DNA of 64,000 bases from Streptomyces griseiscabiei (GCF_020010925.1 NZ_JAGJBZ010000002.1:2294001-2358000); one strand, 5' to 3'; positions 45,599-55,117 are shown, counted from the stretch's first letter. Program-made: numbers and translations. Notes: generated from the letters alone by a model not told the origin.

Positions 45599-46942
45599 TC
45601 AGCCAGCCAGGCTGAAGCGTTCGAAGTGGATCTGCTGCTTGGGCACGTCCAGTTCGCGCAGGCTGCCCAGGACCGCGTTCATCATCGGCGGCGGCCCGCA
45701 CAGGAACACGTCCCGGTCGGTGATGTCCGGCACCATGCGCTGCAGTTCGCGCGGCGCCAGCAGGTCGGGGCTGACGGGGCCGGAGAGCAGGTGCAGTTCG
45801 GCGCCCTTGTCGAAGGCGAGCTGCTGCAACTCGTTGTAGAGGACCGCGTCCTGCTTCGTGGCCACCCGGTAGATGACCACGGCATGGCCCTCGATGTCCT
45901 CCAGCAGGGCGCGGATCGGGGTGACACCGACGCCGCCCGCGATGAGCACGGACTCCGGCCGGGTGCGGTGCATCGCGGTGAAGGCGCCGTACGGGCCCTC
46001 GGCGAAGACCCGGGTGCCGACCTTGACGTGCCGCAGGGCGGCGGAGCCCTCGCCGGCCGCCTTCGCGGTCAGCCGCAGCTGCCTGCCGTCGGGCGCGGCC
46101 GACAGCGAGAACGGGTTGGCCTGCCACCAGCGGTCCCGGGTCAGGAAGCGCCACAGGAAGAACTGGCCGGCCCGGGCGGGCATCCGGTCCAGGTCACGGC
46201 CGGTCATATAGATCGAGACGACGTTGTCGGCCTCGGGGACGACGGCGGTGACGCGGAGCTGGTGCCGCCAGTTGCGCCACAGCGGGAGCACCAGCCGGCC
46301 CGCGAACACCGAGGCCAGGGCCGCGCCCCACAGCACGTACCAGTAGGCCGTCGCGGTCTCGGAGGAGGCGAACGACGTCCCGGCGGTGACCTGGTGCGTG
46401 AAGGCCAGCACCACGGCGACGTAGGTGTAGAGGTGGATGAAGTGCCAGGTCTCGTAGGCCAGCCTGCGGCGGGCGAAGCGGGCCGAGACGACACCGATCA
46501 CCATGATGATGCCGAGCGCGACGATCGCGCGGAGCACGCCCTCGACGGTCTCGGCGAGGTCGACGACCTGGCTGACCGGGTCCAGATCCGAGGACTGGGC
46601 GTAGCCGAAGGCGATGAAGACGCCGTGCGCGACCAGCAGCCACAGCACCGAGAAGCCGGTCCAGCGGTGCCAGGAGGTCAGCCGGTCCATGCCGATGCGC
46701 CGGTCGAACCAGGGCAGCCGGGCCACCAGCACCAGCTGGAAGGCCATGAGGAGCGCGCCGAACAGGCCGGTGAGGCGGCCCAGCACGATGAGGGCGTTGG
46801 AGGCGAAGCCCGCCTGGACGAAGAAGAAGGTCACCGCGGCGACGTTCGCCGCCAGTACCGCGTACAGGCCGGTGCGGGCGACCACTTTGGGACGCGCTCC
46901 CGGGCGGCTGACCGCCGTGGGGGGTTGTTGGACAGTGGTCAC
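45599..46942 (-). CDS. Ferric reductase-like membrane flavoprotein / NAD(P)H oxidoreductase
   Basis: 447 residues from GTG at 46942, with AAGGAG upstream. Six hydrophobic helices (about 23-240) hold His residues suited to two haems (SWHRWTGF, VAHGVFIAFG, TWHFIHLYTY, FTHQVTAG). The soluble C-terminus (245-447) is a ferredoxin reductase-like unit with RAGQFFLWRF (FAD), IAGGVGVTPIRAL (NAD(P)H loop) and FLCGPPPMM. It would move electrons from cytoplasmic NAD(P)H through haem to the outside, where the FMN_bind protein accepts them. The divergent two-component system at 47090-49278 may control the operon. Confidence 0.9.
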   Translation of the reverse strand: MTTVQQPPTAVSRPGARPKVVARTGLYAVLAANVAAVTFFFVQAGFASNALIVLGRLTGLFGALLMAFQLVLVARLPWFDRRIGMDRLTSWHRWTGFSVLWLLVAHGVFIAFGYAQSSDLDPVSQVVDLAETVEGVLRAIVALGIIMVIGVVSARFARRRLAYETWHFIHLYTYVAVVLAFTHQVTAGTSFASSETATAYWYVLWGAALASVFAGRLVLPLWRNWRHQLRVTAVVPEADNVVSIYMTGRDLDRMPARAGQFFLWRFLTRDRWWQANPFSLSAAPDGRQLRLTAKAAGEGSAALRHVKVGTRVFAEGPYGAFTAMHRTRPESVLIAGGVGVTPIRALLEDIEGHAVVIYRVATKQDAVLYNELQQLAFDKGAELHLLSGPVSPDLLAPRELQRMVPDITDRDVFLCGPPPMMNAVLGSLRELDVPKQQIHFERFSLAG

Positions 46943-47089
46943 GGGGAGAGCTCCTTGATCAGGTGGGGATACGAGCTTCTCCGGTGAGTGCTGTCGTTTT
47001 CCTGTCGGACAACTTTCAAGTTTTTATCGATCCGCTGCCAAGCTGTGAGCGGCTATGGTGCGACGCGATCGGTAGCGCAGTATGAGGAT

Positions 47090-47779
47090 GTGGAAAAAGT
47101 GCGACTGCTCGTGGTGGACGACGACCCGCCGATCGCGGACCTGGTGGCGACCGTCGCCCGTTACGAAGGCTGGGACGCGGTGACCGCGCACTCCGGCGAG
47201 GAGGCGCTCAGGCAGGCCGCCGAGTTCCGTCCCGACATCGTGGTCCTGGACCTGATGCTGCCGGGCGTGGACGGCTTCGGCGTGCTCGACCGGCTGCGGC
47301 AGTCCGGCACGATGGTGCCCGTGGTGTTCCTGACCGCCCGCGACGGCGTCGCCGACCGTGTCGCCGGTCTCACCCGGGGCGGCGACGACTACCTCGTCAA
47401 ACCGTTCGCCGTGGAGGAGCTGATGGCCCGGCTGCGCACCGTGCTGCGCCGCAGCGCCGGGCCCGCCTTCCAGCGGTCCGTGCTCCAGGTCGCCGACCTG
47501 TCGATGGACGAGGACACCCGCGAGGTCCGCCGCGGCGACAAGCTGCTCACGCTCACCCCCACCGAGTACGAGGTCCTGCGCTACCTGATGCGCAAGTCCC
47601 CGACCGTCCTCACCAAGGCACAGATCCTCGACCACGTCTGGGAGTACGGCTTCGGCGGCCGCTCCAACGTCGTCGAGCTGGTCGTCAGCCGGCTGCGCCG
47701 CAAGCTCGACGACACCGGGGAACCGCTGATCCACACCGTCCGGGGCTTCGGCTACGTCCTGCGCCAGGCCACCGAGTGA
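47090..47779 (+). CDS. OmpR/PhoB-type response regulator
   Basis: 229 residues from GTG at 47090 (VEKVRLLVVDDDPP); GTG at 47099 is the alternative, with GAGG at a better distance. Receiver domain 1-120 with Asp10-12, phosphorylation site Asp54 and Lys in YLVKPF. Winged-helix DNA-binding domain 130-229, ending in RGFGYVLR. It works with the sensor kinase encoded directly downstream (GTGA overlap). It is divergent from the ferric reductase operon, which is its likely target, although no repeated operator was fixed in the 147-bp gap. Confidence 0.92.
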   Translation: MEKVRLLVVDDDPPIADLVATVARYEGWDAVTAHSGEEALRQAAEFRPDIVVLDLMLPGVDGFGVLDRLRQSGTMVPVVFLTARDGVADRVAGLTRGGDDYLVKPFAVEELMARLRTVLRRSAGPAFQRSVLQVADLSMDEDTREVRRGDKLLTLTPTEYEVLRYLMRKSPTVLTKAQILDHVWEYGFGGRSNVVELVVSRLRRKLDDTGEPLIHTVRGFGYVLRQATE

Positions 47780-49278
47780 TCGCCCGGCTCCGGCAGAGCT
47801 ACCGCTCCCTGCGCCTCGGCACCCGGCTGGCCCTCGGCCTCGGTGCCCTGGCGCTCGTCGTGTTCGCCGTCGTCGGCAACGCGCTGACCATGTACATGCG
47901 CGACTACCTCTCCGCCCAGCTCACCGAACAGCTGAGGATCGCGCAGGTCGCCCAGTCCAAGAGCATCGCGGACGACGGCACGCTCAAGGGCAAGAAGTAC
48001 TGGGGCTGGTACTACGCGGTGTACGACACCTCCGGCGGCACCCCGGTGCTCCGTACGCCCGAGGACCCCGCCGACGTGCCCAAGGACATCGAGGAGTTCG
48101 CCCTCGTGGCCAAGGCGCTGACCGCCGAGGAGACGGAGGTCACCCGCACCGAGTACCTCAAGGGCGCGGGCCAGTACCGGCTGCGGGGCTGCGAGGTCGA
48201 GCCCGGCCTGGTCCTCGTCAGCGCCGCGCCGATGGAGGACATCGACGACACCGTGACCCGGCTGATCACGGTCCAGGTCGTCACCTTCGCGCTCGCCCTC
48301 ATGGCGCTCGTCGTCTTCGGCCGGGCCATGCTGCGGCGCGGCCTCAAACCCCTGAGCGACATGGCGCACACCGCCCGCGGCATCACCTCGCACGATCTGA
48401 CGGACTCGGCGCGGCTGCCGGTCCGCCACGACAACCGCGACGGCGGCCCCGAGGTCGAGGAACTGCGCACCGCCTTCAACACGATGCTGGAGCACATCGA
48501 CGACGCGTTCGCCGTCCGCACCGAGGCCGAGCAGCGGCTGCGCCGCTTCGTCGCCGACGCCTCGCACGAACTGCGTACGCCGCTGATGTCGGTACGCGGT
48601 TACGCCGACCTCTTCCAGTACGCCGCCGCGCACAGCCCCGAGGAACGCGACAAGCATCTGGCCCGGCTGCGCGCCGAGGCCGCCCGTATGGGGTACCTGC
48701 TGGACGACCTGCTGATGCTCGCCCGCCTCGACGCCGCGGATGTGGAGACCCCGCTGCGGCTGGAGGACGCCGACCTGGTGGTGCTCGCCCAGCAGGCGGG
48801 GGACGCGTTCCGCGCGGGTCACCCCGGCCACCCGCTGACCGTGACCACCGGCCCGGACCCGCTCCCCCTGCGCCTCGACCCCCTCCGCCTGCGCCAGGTC
48901 CTCGACAACCTCCTCACCAACGCGGCCGTGCACACCCCGCCGGGCACGAAGGTCCGCCTGGAGGTCGCGGTCGAGCCGGGTGGCGCCGAACCGGGCGGAG
49001 CCGGCTCCGGCACGGTGGACGTACGGATCACCGACTCCGGGCCCGGCATCCCGGCCGACGACCAGGAGCGGGTCTTCGACCGGTTCTACCGCGTGGACAA
49101 GGCCCGCAGCCGCGACCGCGGCGGCAGTGGCCTCGGCCTCGCCGTCGCCCGCTCCCTGGTCCGCGCCCACGGCGGCACCATCACCGTGACCAGTGAGCCG
49201 GGCACGACGACGTTCACGGTCCGGCTGCCACGGGACGGGATCGGCTGGGACGGGCGGGACTCCGCGGACACCACCTAG
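47776..49278 (+). CDS. Membrane sensor histidine kinase
   Basis: 500 residues from GTG at 47776, overlapping the regulator gene by four bases. Membrane helices at about 17-38 and 162-184 bracket an extracellular sensor part of 120 residues with KKYWGWYYAVYD. HAMP follows (185-250), then the HisKA site His264 in VADASHELRTPL, and HATPase motifs DNLLTNAAVHTPPG, DSGPGIP and SGLGLAVA. The signal is unknown. The neighbouring redox operon makes a redox or respiration signal reasonable, as inference. Confidence 0.92.
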   Translation: MIARLRQSYRSLRLGTRLALGLGALALVVFAVVGNALTMYMRDYLSAQLTEQLRIAQVAQSKSIADDGTLKGKKYWGWYYAVYDTSGGTPVLRTPEDPADVPKDIEEFALVAKALTAEETEVTRTEYLKGAGQYRLRGCEVEPGLVLVSAAPMEDIDDTVTRLITVQVVTFALALMALVVFGRAMLRRGLKPLSDMAHTARGITSHDLTDSARLPVRHDNRDGGPEVEELRTAFNTMLEHIDDAFAVRTEAEQRLRRFVADASHELRTPLMSVRGYADLFQYAAAHSPEERDKHLARLRAEAARMGYLLDDLLMLARLDAADVETPLRLEDADLVVLAQQAGDAFRAGHPGHPLTVTTGPDPLPLRLDPLRLRQVLDNLLTNAAVHTPPGTKVRLEVAVEPGGAEPGGAGSGTVDVRITDSGPGIPADDQERVFDRFYRVDKARSRDRGGSGLGLAVARSLVRAHGGTITVTSEPGTTTFTVRLPRDGIGWDGRDSADTT

Positions 49279-49288
49279 GCTGATGCGC

Positions 49289-50452
49289 ATGGGCAAGACG
49301 GTGCGGCGGGCCGCGCGGGCCACGTCTCATCTGGGTGTCGCCGCGGCGATGGCCTTCGGGCTGTACCTCTTCGTCACGGTGCTGCTGATCACCACGATCG
49401 CCACGCTCGCCGTCGTGGGCGCCTGGATGCTGCCCGAGACCGTGGCGCTGATCCGCCGCATCGCCGGGGCGAAACGCCACTTCACGGCGGCGTGGACCGG
49501 CCGGACCGTCCCCGAGGCCTACCGGCCCATCGAGGGCACCCTGCGCGAGCGCCTGCGGATCGCGGTCCGCGACCCCGGCACCCGCACCGACGTCCGCTGG
49601 ATGCTCGCGTACTACGTCTACGGCGCGCTTTTCCTCCTCGCCGTCCCCCTGTGGCCGCTGGGCCTGCTCGTCGACGGCGTGTGGTGCGGGCTGGCGCGCC
49701 GCGACCCCGTGGTCCTCCCGTGGATCGGCCGTCTCGCCGACCTCGACGCCCACTGGTCCGAGACCCTGCTCAAGCCGTCCCCCAAGGCCCGCCTGGCCGA
49801 GCGGGTGCGGGAGCTGGCGGCGACCCGGGCCGACGCGATCGCGGCCCACGGCGCCGAACTGCGCCGTATCGAACGCGACCTGCACGACGGTGCCCAGGCC
49901 CGTCTGGTCTCGCTCTCCCTGCGGATCGGCCTCGCCCGGCGCGCGTACGACCGCGACCCGGACGCCGCCCGCGCGTTCCTCGCCGACGCCCAGGACCAGG
50001 CCGAGGCCGCGCTCACCGAACTCCGCCACGTCGTCCGCGGCATCCATCCCCCGATCCTCACCGACCGGGGCCTGGCCGGAGCCGTACGGGCGCTGGCGGC
50101 GAGCAGCGGCCTCGACGCGACCGTCGACGTACGGGGACTGGAGGACGACGACGGGCCGCGCCCGCCCGCGGCCGTGGAGGCCGCCGCGTACTTCGTCGTC
50201 GCCGAGGCCCTCACCAACGCCGCCAAGCACAGCGGCTGCGACCACGCCGAGGTCCACCTCGCCCGCACGGCCCGGGGCATCCGGATCCGGGTGCGCGACG
50301 ACGGCCGCGGCGGCGCCGAGGCCGCCGCGACGGACGGGTCCGGACTCCTCGGGATGCGGCGGCGGGTCGCCGCCCTCGACGGGAGCACGGCTGTGACCAG
50401 CCCGGTCGGGGGTCCCACCGTGATCGACGTGCAGCTTCCCTGCGTATGGTGA
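49289..50452 (+). CDS. NarL-family sensor histidine kinase
   Basis: 387 residues if ATG 49289 is used; ATG 49283 is two codons longer. A TAGGCT at 49276-49281 suggests transcription starts on the codon, giving a leaderless mRNA. Two or more membrane helices (about 15-46 and 104-130) precede HisKA_3 with His199 in RRIERDLHDGAQARL and an HATPase with EALTNAAKHSGC and GSGLLGMRRRV. No large extracellular domain exists, so it probably senses within or near the membrane. Its regulator gene follows 52 bp downstream. Confidence 0.9.
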   Translation: MGKTVRRAARATSHLGVAAAMAFGLYLFVTVLLITTIATLAVVGAWMLPETVALIRRIAGAKRHFTAAWTGRTVPEAYRPIEGTLRERLRIAVRDPGTRTDVRWMLAYYVYGALFLLAVPLWPLGLLVDGVWCGLARRDPVVLPWIGRLADLDAHWSETLLKPSPKARLAERVRELAATRADAIAAHGAELRRIERDLHDGAQARLVSLSLRIGLARRAYDRDPDAARAFLADAQDQAEAALTELRHVVRGIHPPILTDRGLAGAVRALAASSGLDATVDVRGLEDDDGPRPPAAVEAAAYFVVAEALTNAAKHSGCDHAEVHLARTARGIRIRVRDDGRGGAEAAATDGSGLLGMRRRVAALDGSTAVTSPVGGPTVIDVQLPCVW

Positions 50453-50504
50453 GCGGCAGGCGGAACGGAACCGTCGACCGCTCCGGGACAGAGGTGGGAC
50501 TGCC

Positions 50505-51149
50505 GTGCGTGTGGTGATCGCCGAGGACAACGTCCTGCTGCGGGAGGGCCTCGTCCTGCTGCTGACCTCGGCCGGACACGAGGTGGCGGCCGTCGCCGGC
50601 ACCGGACCCGAGGTCCTCCCCGCCCTGCTGGAGCACCACCCGGACGTCGCCGTCCTGGACGTCCGGATGCCGCCCGGCTTCCGCGACGAGGGCCTGCGCG
50701 CCGCCCTGGAGGCCCGCCGGAGGATCCCCGGCCTGCCGGTGCTGGTCCTCTCGCAGTACGTGGAGGAGTCGTACGCCGCCGAACTGCTCGGCGGGGGAGC
50801 GGGCGGGGTCGGCTATCTGCTCAAGGACCGGGTCGGCCGGGTGGACGAGTTCCTGGACGCGCTCGACCGGGTCGCGGCCGGCGGCACCGCCCTCGACCCG
50901 GAGGTGGTGACCGAACTGCTCACCCGCCGCAAGGACTCACCGCTGGACTCGCTCACCCCGCGCGAACGCGAGGTACTGGCACTGATGGCCGAGGGACACG
51001 ACAACGCCACCATCGCCCGGACCCTCGTCGTCACCGAACGCGCCGTCAGCAAGCACATCGGCAACGTCTTCCTCAAGCTCGGCCTGCCGACCGGCGACAG
51101 CGGCCACCGCAGGGTGCTGGCCGTGCTGGCGTATCTGAACAACACGTAG
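50505..51149 (+). CDS. NarL/LuxR-type response regulator
   Basis: 214 residues from GTG at 50505. Receiver domain with acidic residues at AEDN and phosphorylation site Asp52 in VAVLDVRMPP; LuxR helix-turn-helix at 145-205 with LTPREREVLALMAEGHDNATIA and SKHIGNVFLKLGL. It pairs with the kinase upstream. Targets are unknown. A bidirectional terminator follows 16 bp after the stop. Confidence 0.93.
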   Translation: MRVVIAEDNVLLREGLVLLLTSAGHEVAAVAGTGPEVLPALLEHHPDVAVLDVRMPPGFRDEGLRAALEARRRIPGLPVLVLSQYVEESYAAELLGGGAGGVGYLLKDRVGRVDEFLDALDRVAAGGTALDPEVVTELLTRRKDSPLDSLTPREREVLALMAEGHDNATIARTLVVTERAVSKHIGNVFLKLGLPTGDSGHRRVLAVLAYLNNT

Positions 51150-51165
51150 CGACGGACGACAAGAG

Positions 51166-51194
51166 GGGGGCGCCGTCAGAACGACGGCGCCCCC
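51166..51194. terminator. Bidirectional terminator
   Basis: Perfect 12-bp stem (51166-51177 and 51183-51194) with a 5-nt loop, between the convergent NarL regulator gene and the DUF1996 gene. Confidence 0.9.
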
Positions 51195-51210
51195 ACTCAG
51201 CTGTCCGGAC

Positions 51211-52665
51211 TCAGCTGCACTTACGTCCGGTGTTGATGCACTGGACCGCCTTGTTCATCAGCTTCTGGTCGAAGACGTTGATGAAGTCGCCGTGGTCGGT
51301 GACCGGCTTGTGCTGCTGCTCGGGGAAGCTGTCGAGCGAGTAGAACGGACGGCTCTTGCCGTTGTCCTTCACGCTGGGCGCGTCCACGTCGTACACCAGA
51401 CGCTGCACCAGCTGCGGGATGGCCTTGAACCCGGCCGCGCAGTTCCCGTTCGCGTCGGCGAAGGCCACATGCGTACGGTGGTTGGCGCTGTCGATGTTCT
51501 TGCCGTCCCAGCAGCTCTGGAACTTGAAGGTGCGCACCACGTCGCTGCCCCGGGGGCAGAGCGGGTACTTGTCCTTCAGCTGCACCTTGTTCTCGAAGCC
51601 GGTGCAGCTCCAGGACGCGTTGGCGTTGCCCGGGCCGTTGACGAACGCCTTGGCGTCACCGGTGATGATGCGCAGCAGCCTGGGCATCGCCACCACCTTG
51701 CCGCGGGGGCTGCCCACGAAGTTCAGGGTGGCCTTCTTCGCCGTCAGGATCCGGCCCGAGTTGCCCTCGGCGCCGCCGCCCTGCTGGGTGGCGTCGAACT
51801 CCTTGGTGCCGTCCTGGAGACGCAGCACCGGCCAGAAGTACGACGACCTGTCACCCTTGTTCCGGCAGCTGGTTCCCGCCTTGGCGAGGTCCTGGTCGCT
51901 GGAGAAGGCGTCGTTGTCCTGGTTGCCGACGTAGTCGTGCATGTGGTGCGCGCCGTTGGTGACACCGGGCGCCACGATGACGTTGTCGCTGTTGTACAGC
52001 TTGTTGGCGTTCACACCGCACTGGGTGGCGAAGGTGCCCTTCGAGGCCTTCGACGACCGGGCGGGCGTCCGCACGTTGGGCTTCACCTTGGTGATGTCCA
52101 CGAAGTCGGCGGCGACGGGACCGTTGCCGGCCACCCCGGCGTTGGTGTTGTTGCCGCCCTGGTTGCCGCCGCTCGGCGCGGGGGCGGGCTGGTTGCCGGT
52201 GGCACGCAGGGTGCAGGGCGCCAGGGCGTCGAGGCCCTGCGGCTTGGCGGCAACCCGGCCGATCGCGGTGGCGATCCGGTCGATCGTGGCCTTCCGCTTG
52301 TCCTTCAGGGGACCCACGATCGCGTTCTGCGCGAAGTTGGGATCCTGTGCGATCGCCCGCTGCGAGGTGGACAGCCGCTGGTACGCCTCGGAGATCTGCT
52401 TGTCGAGAAGAGCCAGCTCCCTGTCGACCTGAGCCTTGGCCTGGGCCGGTACCGCCGTCAGCTTCTGACCCACGTCGGGGCAGTCGATGGTGGACGTGCC
52501 GGCCGCGAGCACCTGGTTCTGTGCGGGACCCTTCGACGCGCCGGTCTCGCCGGCGGAGGCGTAGTAATTGACCGCCACCAGACCGCCGGCACCGATGGCC
52601 ACAGCGGCTGCGGCGCCCACCGCTCGGCGGGCGGTGTTCGATCTCTTTCGCGTGTTGCGTCTCAT
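51211..52665 (-). CDS. Secreted DUF1996 domain protein
   Basis: 484 residues from ATG at 52665, with GAGAGG upstream. Basic N-terminus ([14 protein letters not shown]) and a hydrophobic segment (16-45) form a signal or anchor. A helical region (60-165, with a coiled-coil look) and a Gly/Asn linker follow, then a DUF1996 domain (about 200-465) with [27 protein letters not shown] and FINVFDQ. The many His, Asp and Cys residues suggest metal or disulfides. The family is common in fungi and actinobacteria and its role is unknown. Single gene. Confidence 0.85.
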   Translation of the reverse strand: MRRNTRKRSNTARRAVGAAAAVAIGAGGLVAVNYYASAGETGASKGPAQNQVLAAGTSTIDCPDVGQKLTAVPAQAKAQVDRELALLDKQISEAYQRLSTSQRAIAQDPNFAQNAIVGPLKDKRKATIDRIATAIGRVAAKPQGLDALAPCTLRATGNQPAPAPSGGNQGGNNTNAGVAGNGPVAADFVDITKVKPNVRTPARSSKASKGTFATQCGVNANKLYNSDNVIVAPGVTNGAHHMHDYVGNQDNDAFSSDQDLAKAGTSCRNKGDRSSYFWPVLRLQDGTKEFDATQQGGGAEGNSGRILTAKKATLNFVGSPRGKVVAMPRLLRIITGDAKAFVNGPGNANASWSCTGFENKVQLKDKYPLCPRGSDVVRTFKFQSCWDGKNIDSANHRTHVAFADANGNCAAGFKAIPQLVQRLVYDVDAPSVKDNGKSRPFYSLDSFPEQQHKPVTDHGDFINVFDQKLMNKAVQCINTGRKCS

Positions 52666-52818
52666 CAGGCCTCTCAAGGACAACTCCGGAGCCGGTGGGA
52701 CAACCGGCACGGGTCAAGCGCGTCCTCACATACGTACGTGAGCGCCAAATGCTCAGCGAATTCTCAGATTCGTAGCATCCTCCATGCGAATAACCCCTCA
52801 TGAGTGCGCATTACGGAC

Positions 52819-52860
52819 CAGGGGGCCCGCCTCCGGTGGCAACCGGCGGCAGGCCCCCCT
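52819..52860 (-). terminator. Hairpin after the alcohol dehydrogenase gene
   Basis: Outer arms around AGGGGGCC and GGCCCCC, inner arms CCGGT and ACCGG, just beyond the stop at 52872 on the minus strand. Likely terminator of the SDR-ADH pair. Confidence 0.7.
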
Positions 52861-52871
52861 CAGTTCGTCCC

Positions 52872-53915
52872 CTACGCCTCGAACGTCACCACGACCTTCT
52901 CCGCTGCCCCCGGCGTCAGCGCCAGCTCGAAGGCCCGCTCGGCCTCGTCGGCCGGCACCCGGTGGCTGATCAACCGGGCGAAGCGCTCGTGGTGTTCGAC
53001 GATCTCGGGGGTGACCTCGAAGATCTCGGTGGGGTAGCCCTGCGAGGCGATCAGGGTCAACTCGCTGCGGAGCATGCCGCCGAGGTCGATCTCCGAACCC
53101 TTCTTCTGCACGGCGACCATGACCAGCTTCGCGCCCCACTTGGCGGCGCCCACCACGGTGTTGAACACGGCGGGCGCCCCGGCCGCGTCGATGAAGATGT
53201 CGGTACCGGGCCTCGGCTGCCCGAGCGCGTTGGCGGCCTGCCCGTGCAACTCGGTGAGCCGCGCGGCGACATCCTCCCTGCCCGAGTCGACGACGGCGTC
53301 CGCACCCACGGCCAGCGCCTTCTCCAGCCGGGAGGGGATGACATCCGCGACGACCACGTGCTTCACCCCGCGCAGCTTCAGCCAGATCGCCGCACCGAGA
53401 CCGATGGGCCCCGCCCCGAACACCACGACCTTGTCGTCGGGCCCGGCCTCGGAGCGGTTGACGCAGTGCCGGGCCACGGCCATCGGCTCGTTGAGCGAGG
53501 CGACGTCGAAGGGCACGGTGTCGGGAAAGACCGCCACGCCCTTGCCGGCCTCGGCGTTCTCGATCAGCAGATACTCGCTCATCCCGCCGTACGTCCCGCC
53601 GCAGCCGATGATGCCCGTCGGCGCGTCCTGCGGGTTGACCACCACCCGGTCCCCGACCGCGAGTCCGGCGACCTCGGCACCGACCTCGACGATCTCACCG
53701 GCCGGTTCGTGACCGAGGGCCACCGGGACCAGCTCGCCGCCCAGATGGGCGCGGGAGGGCATGCCTCCCATGTGAAGGAAGGTGACGTCGGTGCCGCAGA
53801 TGCCGCAGGCGCGGACGCGGACGAGCACGTCCTTGGGGCCGGGTACGGGACGTTCGACGTCCACGGTCTCGACCTTGCCGACACCGGCGGTCCGGACGGA
53901 CTTCATCGTCGCCAT
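52872..53915 (-). CDS. Zinc-type alcohol dehydrogenase / sorbitol-dehydrogenase-like (MDR) protein
   Basis: 347 residues from ATG at 53915. MDR motifs: ACGICGTDVTFLH and VALGHEPAGEIVEVG give the catalytic zinc ligands Cys and His, and VVVFGAGPIGLGAAIWL is the NAD(P) loop. The structural-zinc loop with four Cys is absent (region PQDAPTGIIGCGG), as in some sorbitol and threonine dehydrogenase relatives. It oxidises a secondary alcohol to a ketone or runs in reverse; substrate unknown. It lies 85 bp after the SDR gene at 54001-54768 and shares its promoter, so both likely act in one pathway. Confidence 0.88.
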   Translation of the reverse strand: MATMKSVRTAGVGKVETVDVERPVPGPKDVLVRVRACGICGTDVTFLHMGGMPSRAHLGGELVPVALGHEPAGEIVEVGAEVAGLAVGDRVVVNPQDAPTGIIGCGGTYGGMSEYLLIENAEAGKGVAVFPDTVPFDVASLNEPMAVARHCVNRSEAGPDDKVVVFGAGPIGLGAAIWLKLRGVKHVVVADVIPSRLEKALAVGADAVVDSGREDVAARLTELHGQAANALGQPRPGTDIFIDAAGAPAVFNTVVGAAKWGAKLVMVAVQKKGSEIDLGGMLRSELTLIASQGYPTEIFEVTPEIVEHHERFARLISHRVPADEAERAFELALTPGAAEKVVVTFEA

Positions 53916-54000
53916 GGGTGACTCGCTTTCTGGGGGAACCGGGGGAGGGGCACCGCCACGCGGGCGGCGCAGGACGGAGGAGACCCTGGATCGGGGCAGG

Positions 54001-54768
54001 TCAGACGGCGGCCCAGGCGTCGTCGACCGGCAGCACCACGCCGTTGACGAAGGCGGCGGCGTCGGAGGCGAGGAACAGGATCGCGTCGGCCTGCTCCTCG
54101 GCCGTGCCGAACCGGCCGATGGTGGCGCCGATCAGTCCGCCGATGACCGCGGGACCGTGCGCCTGCTGGTCGGCGTCGACCTGGATGTTGGTCACCGTGG
54201 GGCCGGGGGCTATCGCGTTGGCCCGGACGCCCTGCTTGCGGTACATCACCGACAGGCTCTTCACCAGGCCGACGATCCCGTGCTTCGACGCGGTGTACGC
54301 GGCACCGGCGGCGCTGCCGCGCAGGCCCGCCTCGGAGGCGGTGAACACGATCGAGCCCCGCTCCGCCTTCAGCATGTGCGGCAGGGCGGCCCGGGTGAGC
54401 AGGAACGGCGCCGTCAGATTGACCCGGATGACCCGCTCCCACTCGGCGTCGTCGACATCCGCGAGGGCGGACATCCGGTCCATGATCCCGGCGTTGTTCA
54501 CCAAGACGTCCAGCCCGCCGAAGGCCTCCACGGCTCGCGCGACGACCTCGTCCACCACCGTCTGCTCGCTGAGATCGCCGACGACCGCCAGCGCGGTGCC
54601 GCCGTCCGTCTCGATCGCCCGGAGGGTCTCCTCGGCGGCCTCCTTGTTCAGGTCCGCCACCACCACCTTCGCGCCCGCCGCGGCGAACTTCAGGGCCGCG
54701 GCCCGGCCGATGCCGGAACCGGCGCCCGTGACGACGACGCTGCGGCCCTCGAGACCGATGCTGCTCAT
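54001..54768 (-). CDS. Short-chain dehydrogenase/reductase
   Basis: 255 residues from ATG at 54768, with GAGGG upstream. Classical SDR: TGAGSGIGRAA (NAD(P) loop), DVLVNNAGIMD, IVFTASEAG (Ser), and YTASK as the Tyr-x3-Lys pair; PVDDAWAAV ends the chain. The C-terminal motif and overall length fit the FabG-like group that oxidises or reduces small hydroxy compounds. It is the first gene of a two-gene operon with the ADH and is preceded by a promoter with an 18-bp repeated operator (54820-54837, 54881-54898), so it is probably induced by a small molecule. Confidence 0.88.
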   Translation of the reverse strand: MSSIGLEGRSVVVTGAGSGIGRAAALKFAAAGAKVVVADLNKEAAEETLRAIETDGGTALAVVGDLSEQTVVDEVVARAVEAFGGLDVLVNNAGIMDRMSALADVDDAEWERVIRVNLTAPFLLTRAALPHMLKAERGSIVFTASEAGLRGSAAGAAYTASKHGIVGLVKSLSVMYRKQGVRANAIAPGPTVTNIQVDADQQAHGPAVIGGLIGATIGRFGTAEEQADAILFLASDAAAFVNGVVLPVDDAWAAV

Positions 54769-54819
54769 GCGGTGTCCCTCTTCCGTCGGCTTGCGGAGCC
54801 GTTCGTCCGACCCCGCCGT

Positions 54820-54837
54820 ATTGCTTGAGTTAGGCAA
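54820..54837. promoter_or_regulatory. Operator copy 1
   Basis: ATTGCTTGAGTTAGGCAA. It contains an imperfect dyad (TTGC-T-A ... T-A-GCAA) like MarR-family sites. It overlaps the end of the -10 element and the likely RNA start of the minus-strand promoter, so a protein bound here would block the SDR-ADH operon. Confidence 0.7.
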
Positions 54838-54865
54838 GCATATGCGACTTACTTGAGTCAATCAA
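54837..54865 (-). promoter_or_regulatory. Promoter of the SDR-ADH operon
   Basis: On the minus strand: -35 TTGATT (54860-54865), 17-bp spacer, -10 TATGCT (54837-54842). Good match to the vegetative consensus, about 65 bp upstream of the SDR start codon. Confidence 0.65.
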
Positions 54866-54880
54866 TCGAACCATCCAGGG

Positions 54881-54898
54881 ATTGCTTGAGTTAGGCAA
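54881..54898. promoter_or_regulatory. Operator copy 2
   Basis: Exact repeat of operator copy 1, starting 61 bp after it and in the same direction. It overlaps TTGAGT at 54886-54891, which with TAGGGT at 54908-54913 (16-bp spacer) makes a weaker promoter on the plus strand. Confidence 0.65.
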
Positions 54899-55117
54899 CG
54901 AGAAGGGTAGGGTGATCCTCGAGTCCGCAGGCGCGGTACCCCCACAGCGGGTCGGCCGCAAGGCGACGGAAGGGGCCGTGCCGGTGCGTAGCAGCCCGTC
55001 GCTTACAGCGGCCCAGCGAACGGCTCCCTGTTCCACCCCCGGGCAGTACGTCCACCCGCGACGGGCTCTGCGCACCGGCGCGGCCCCGCCCCACCCGCCA
55101 GCCGCCCGCGCCCCCAC

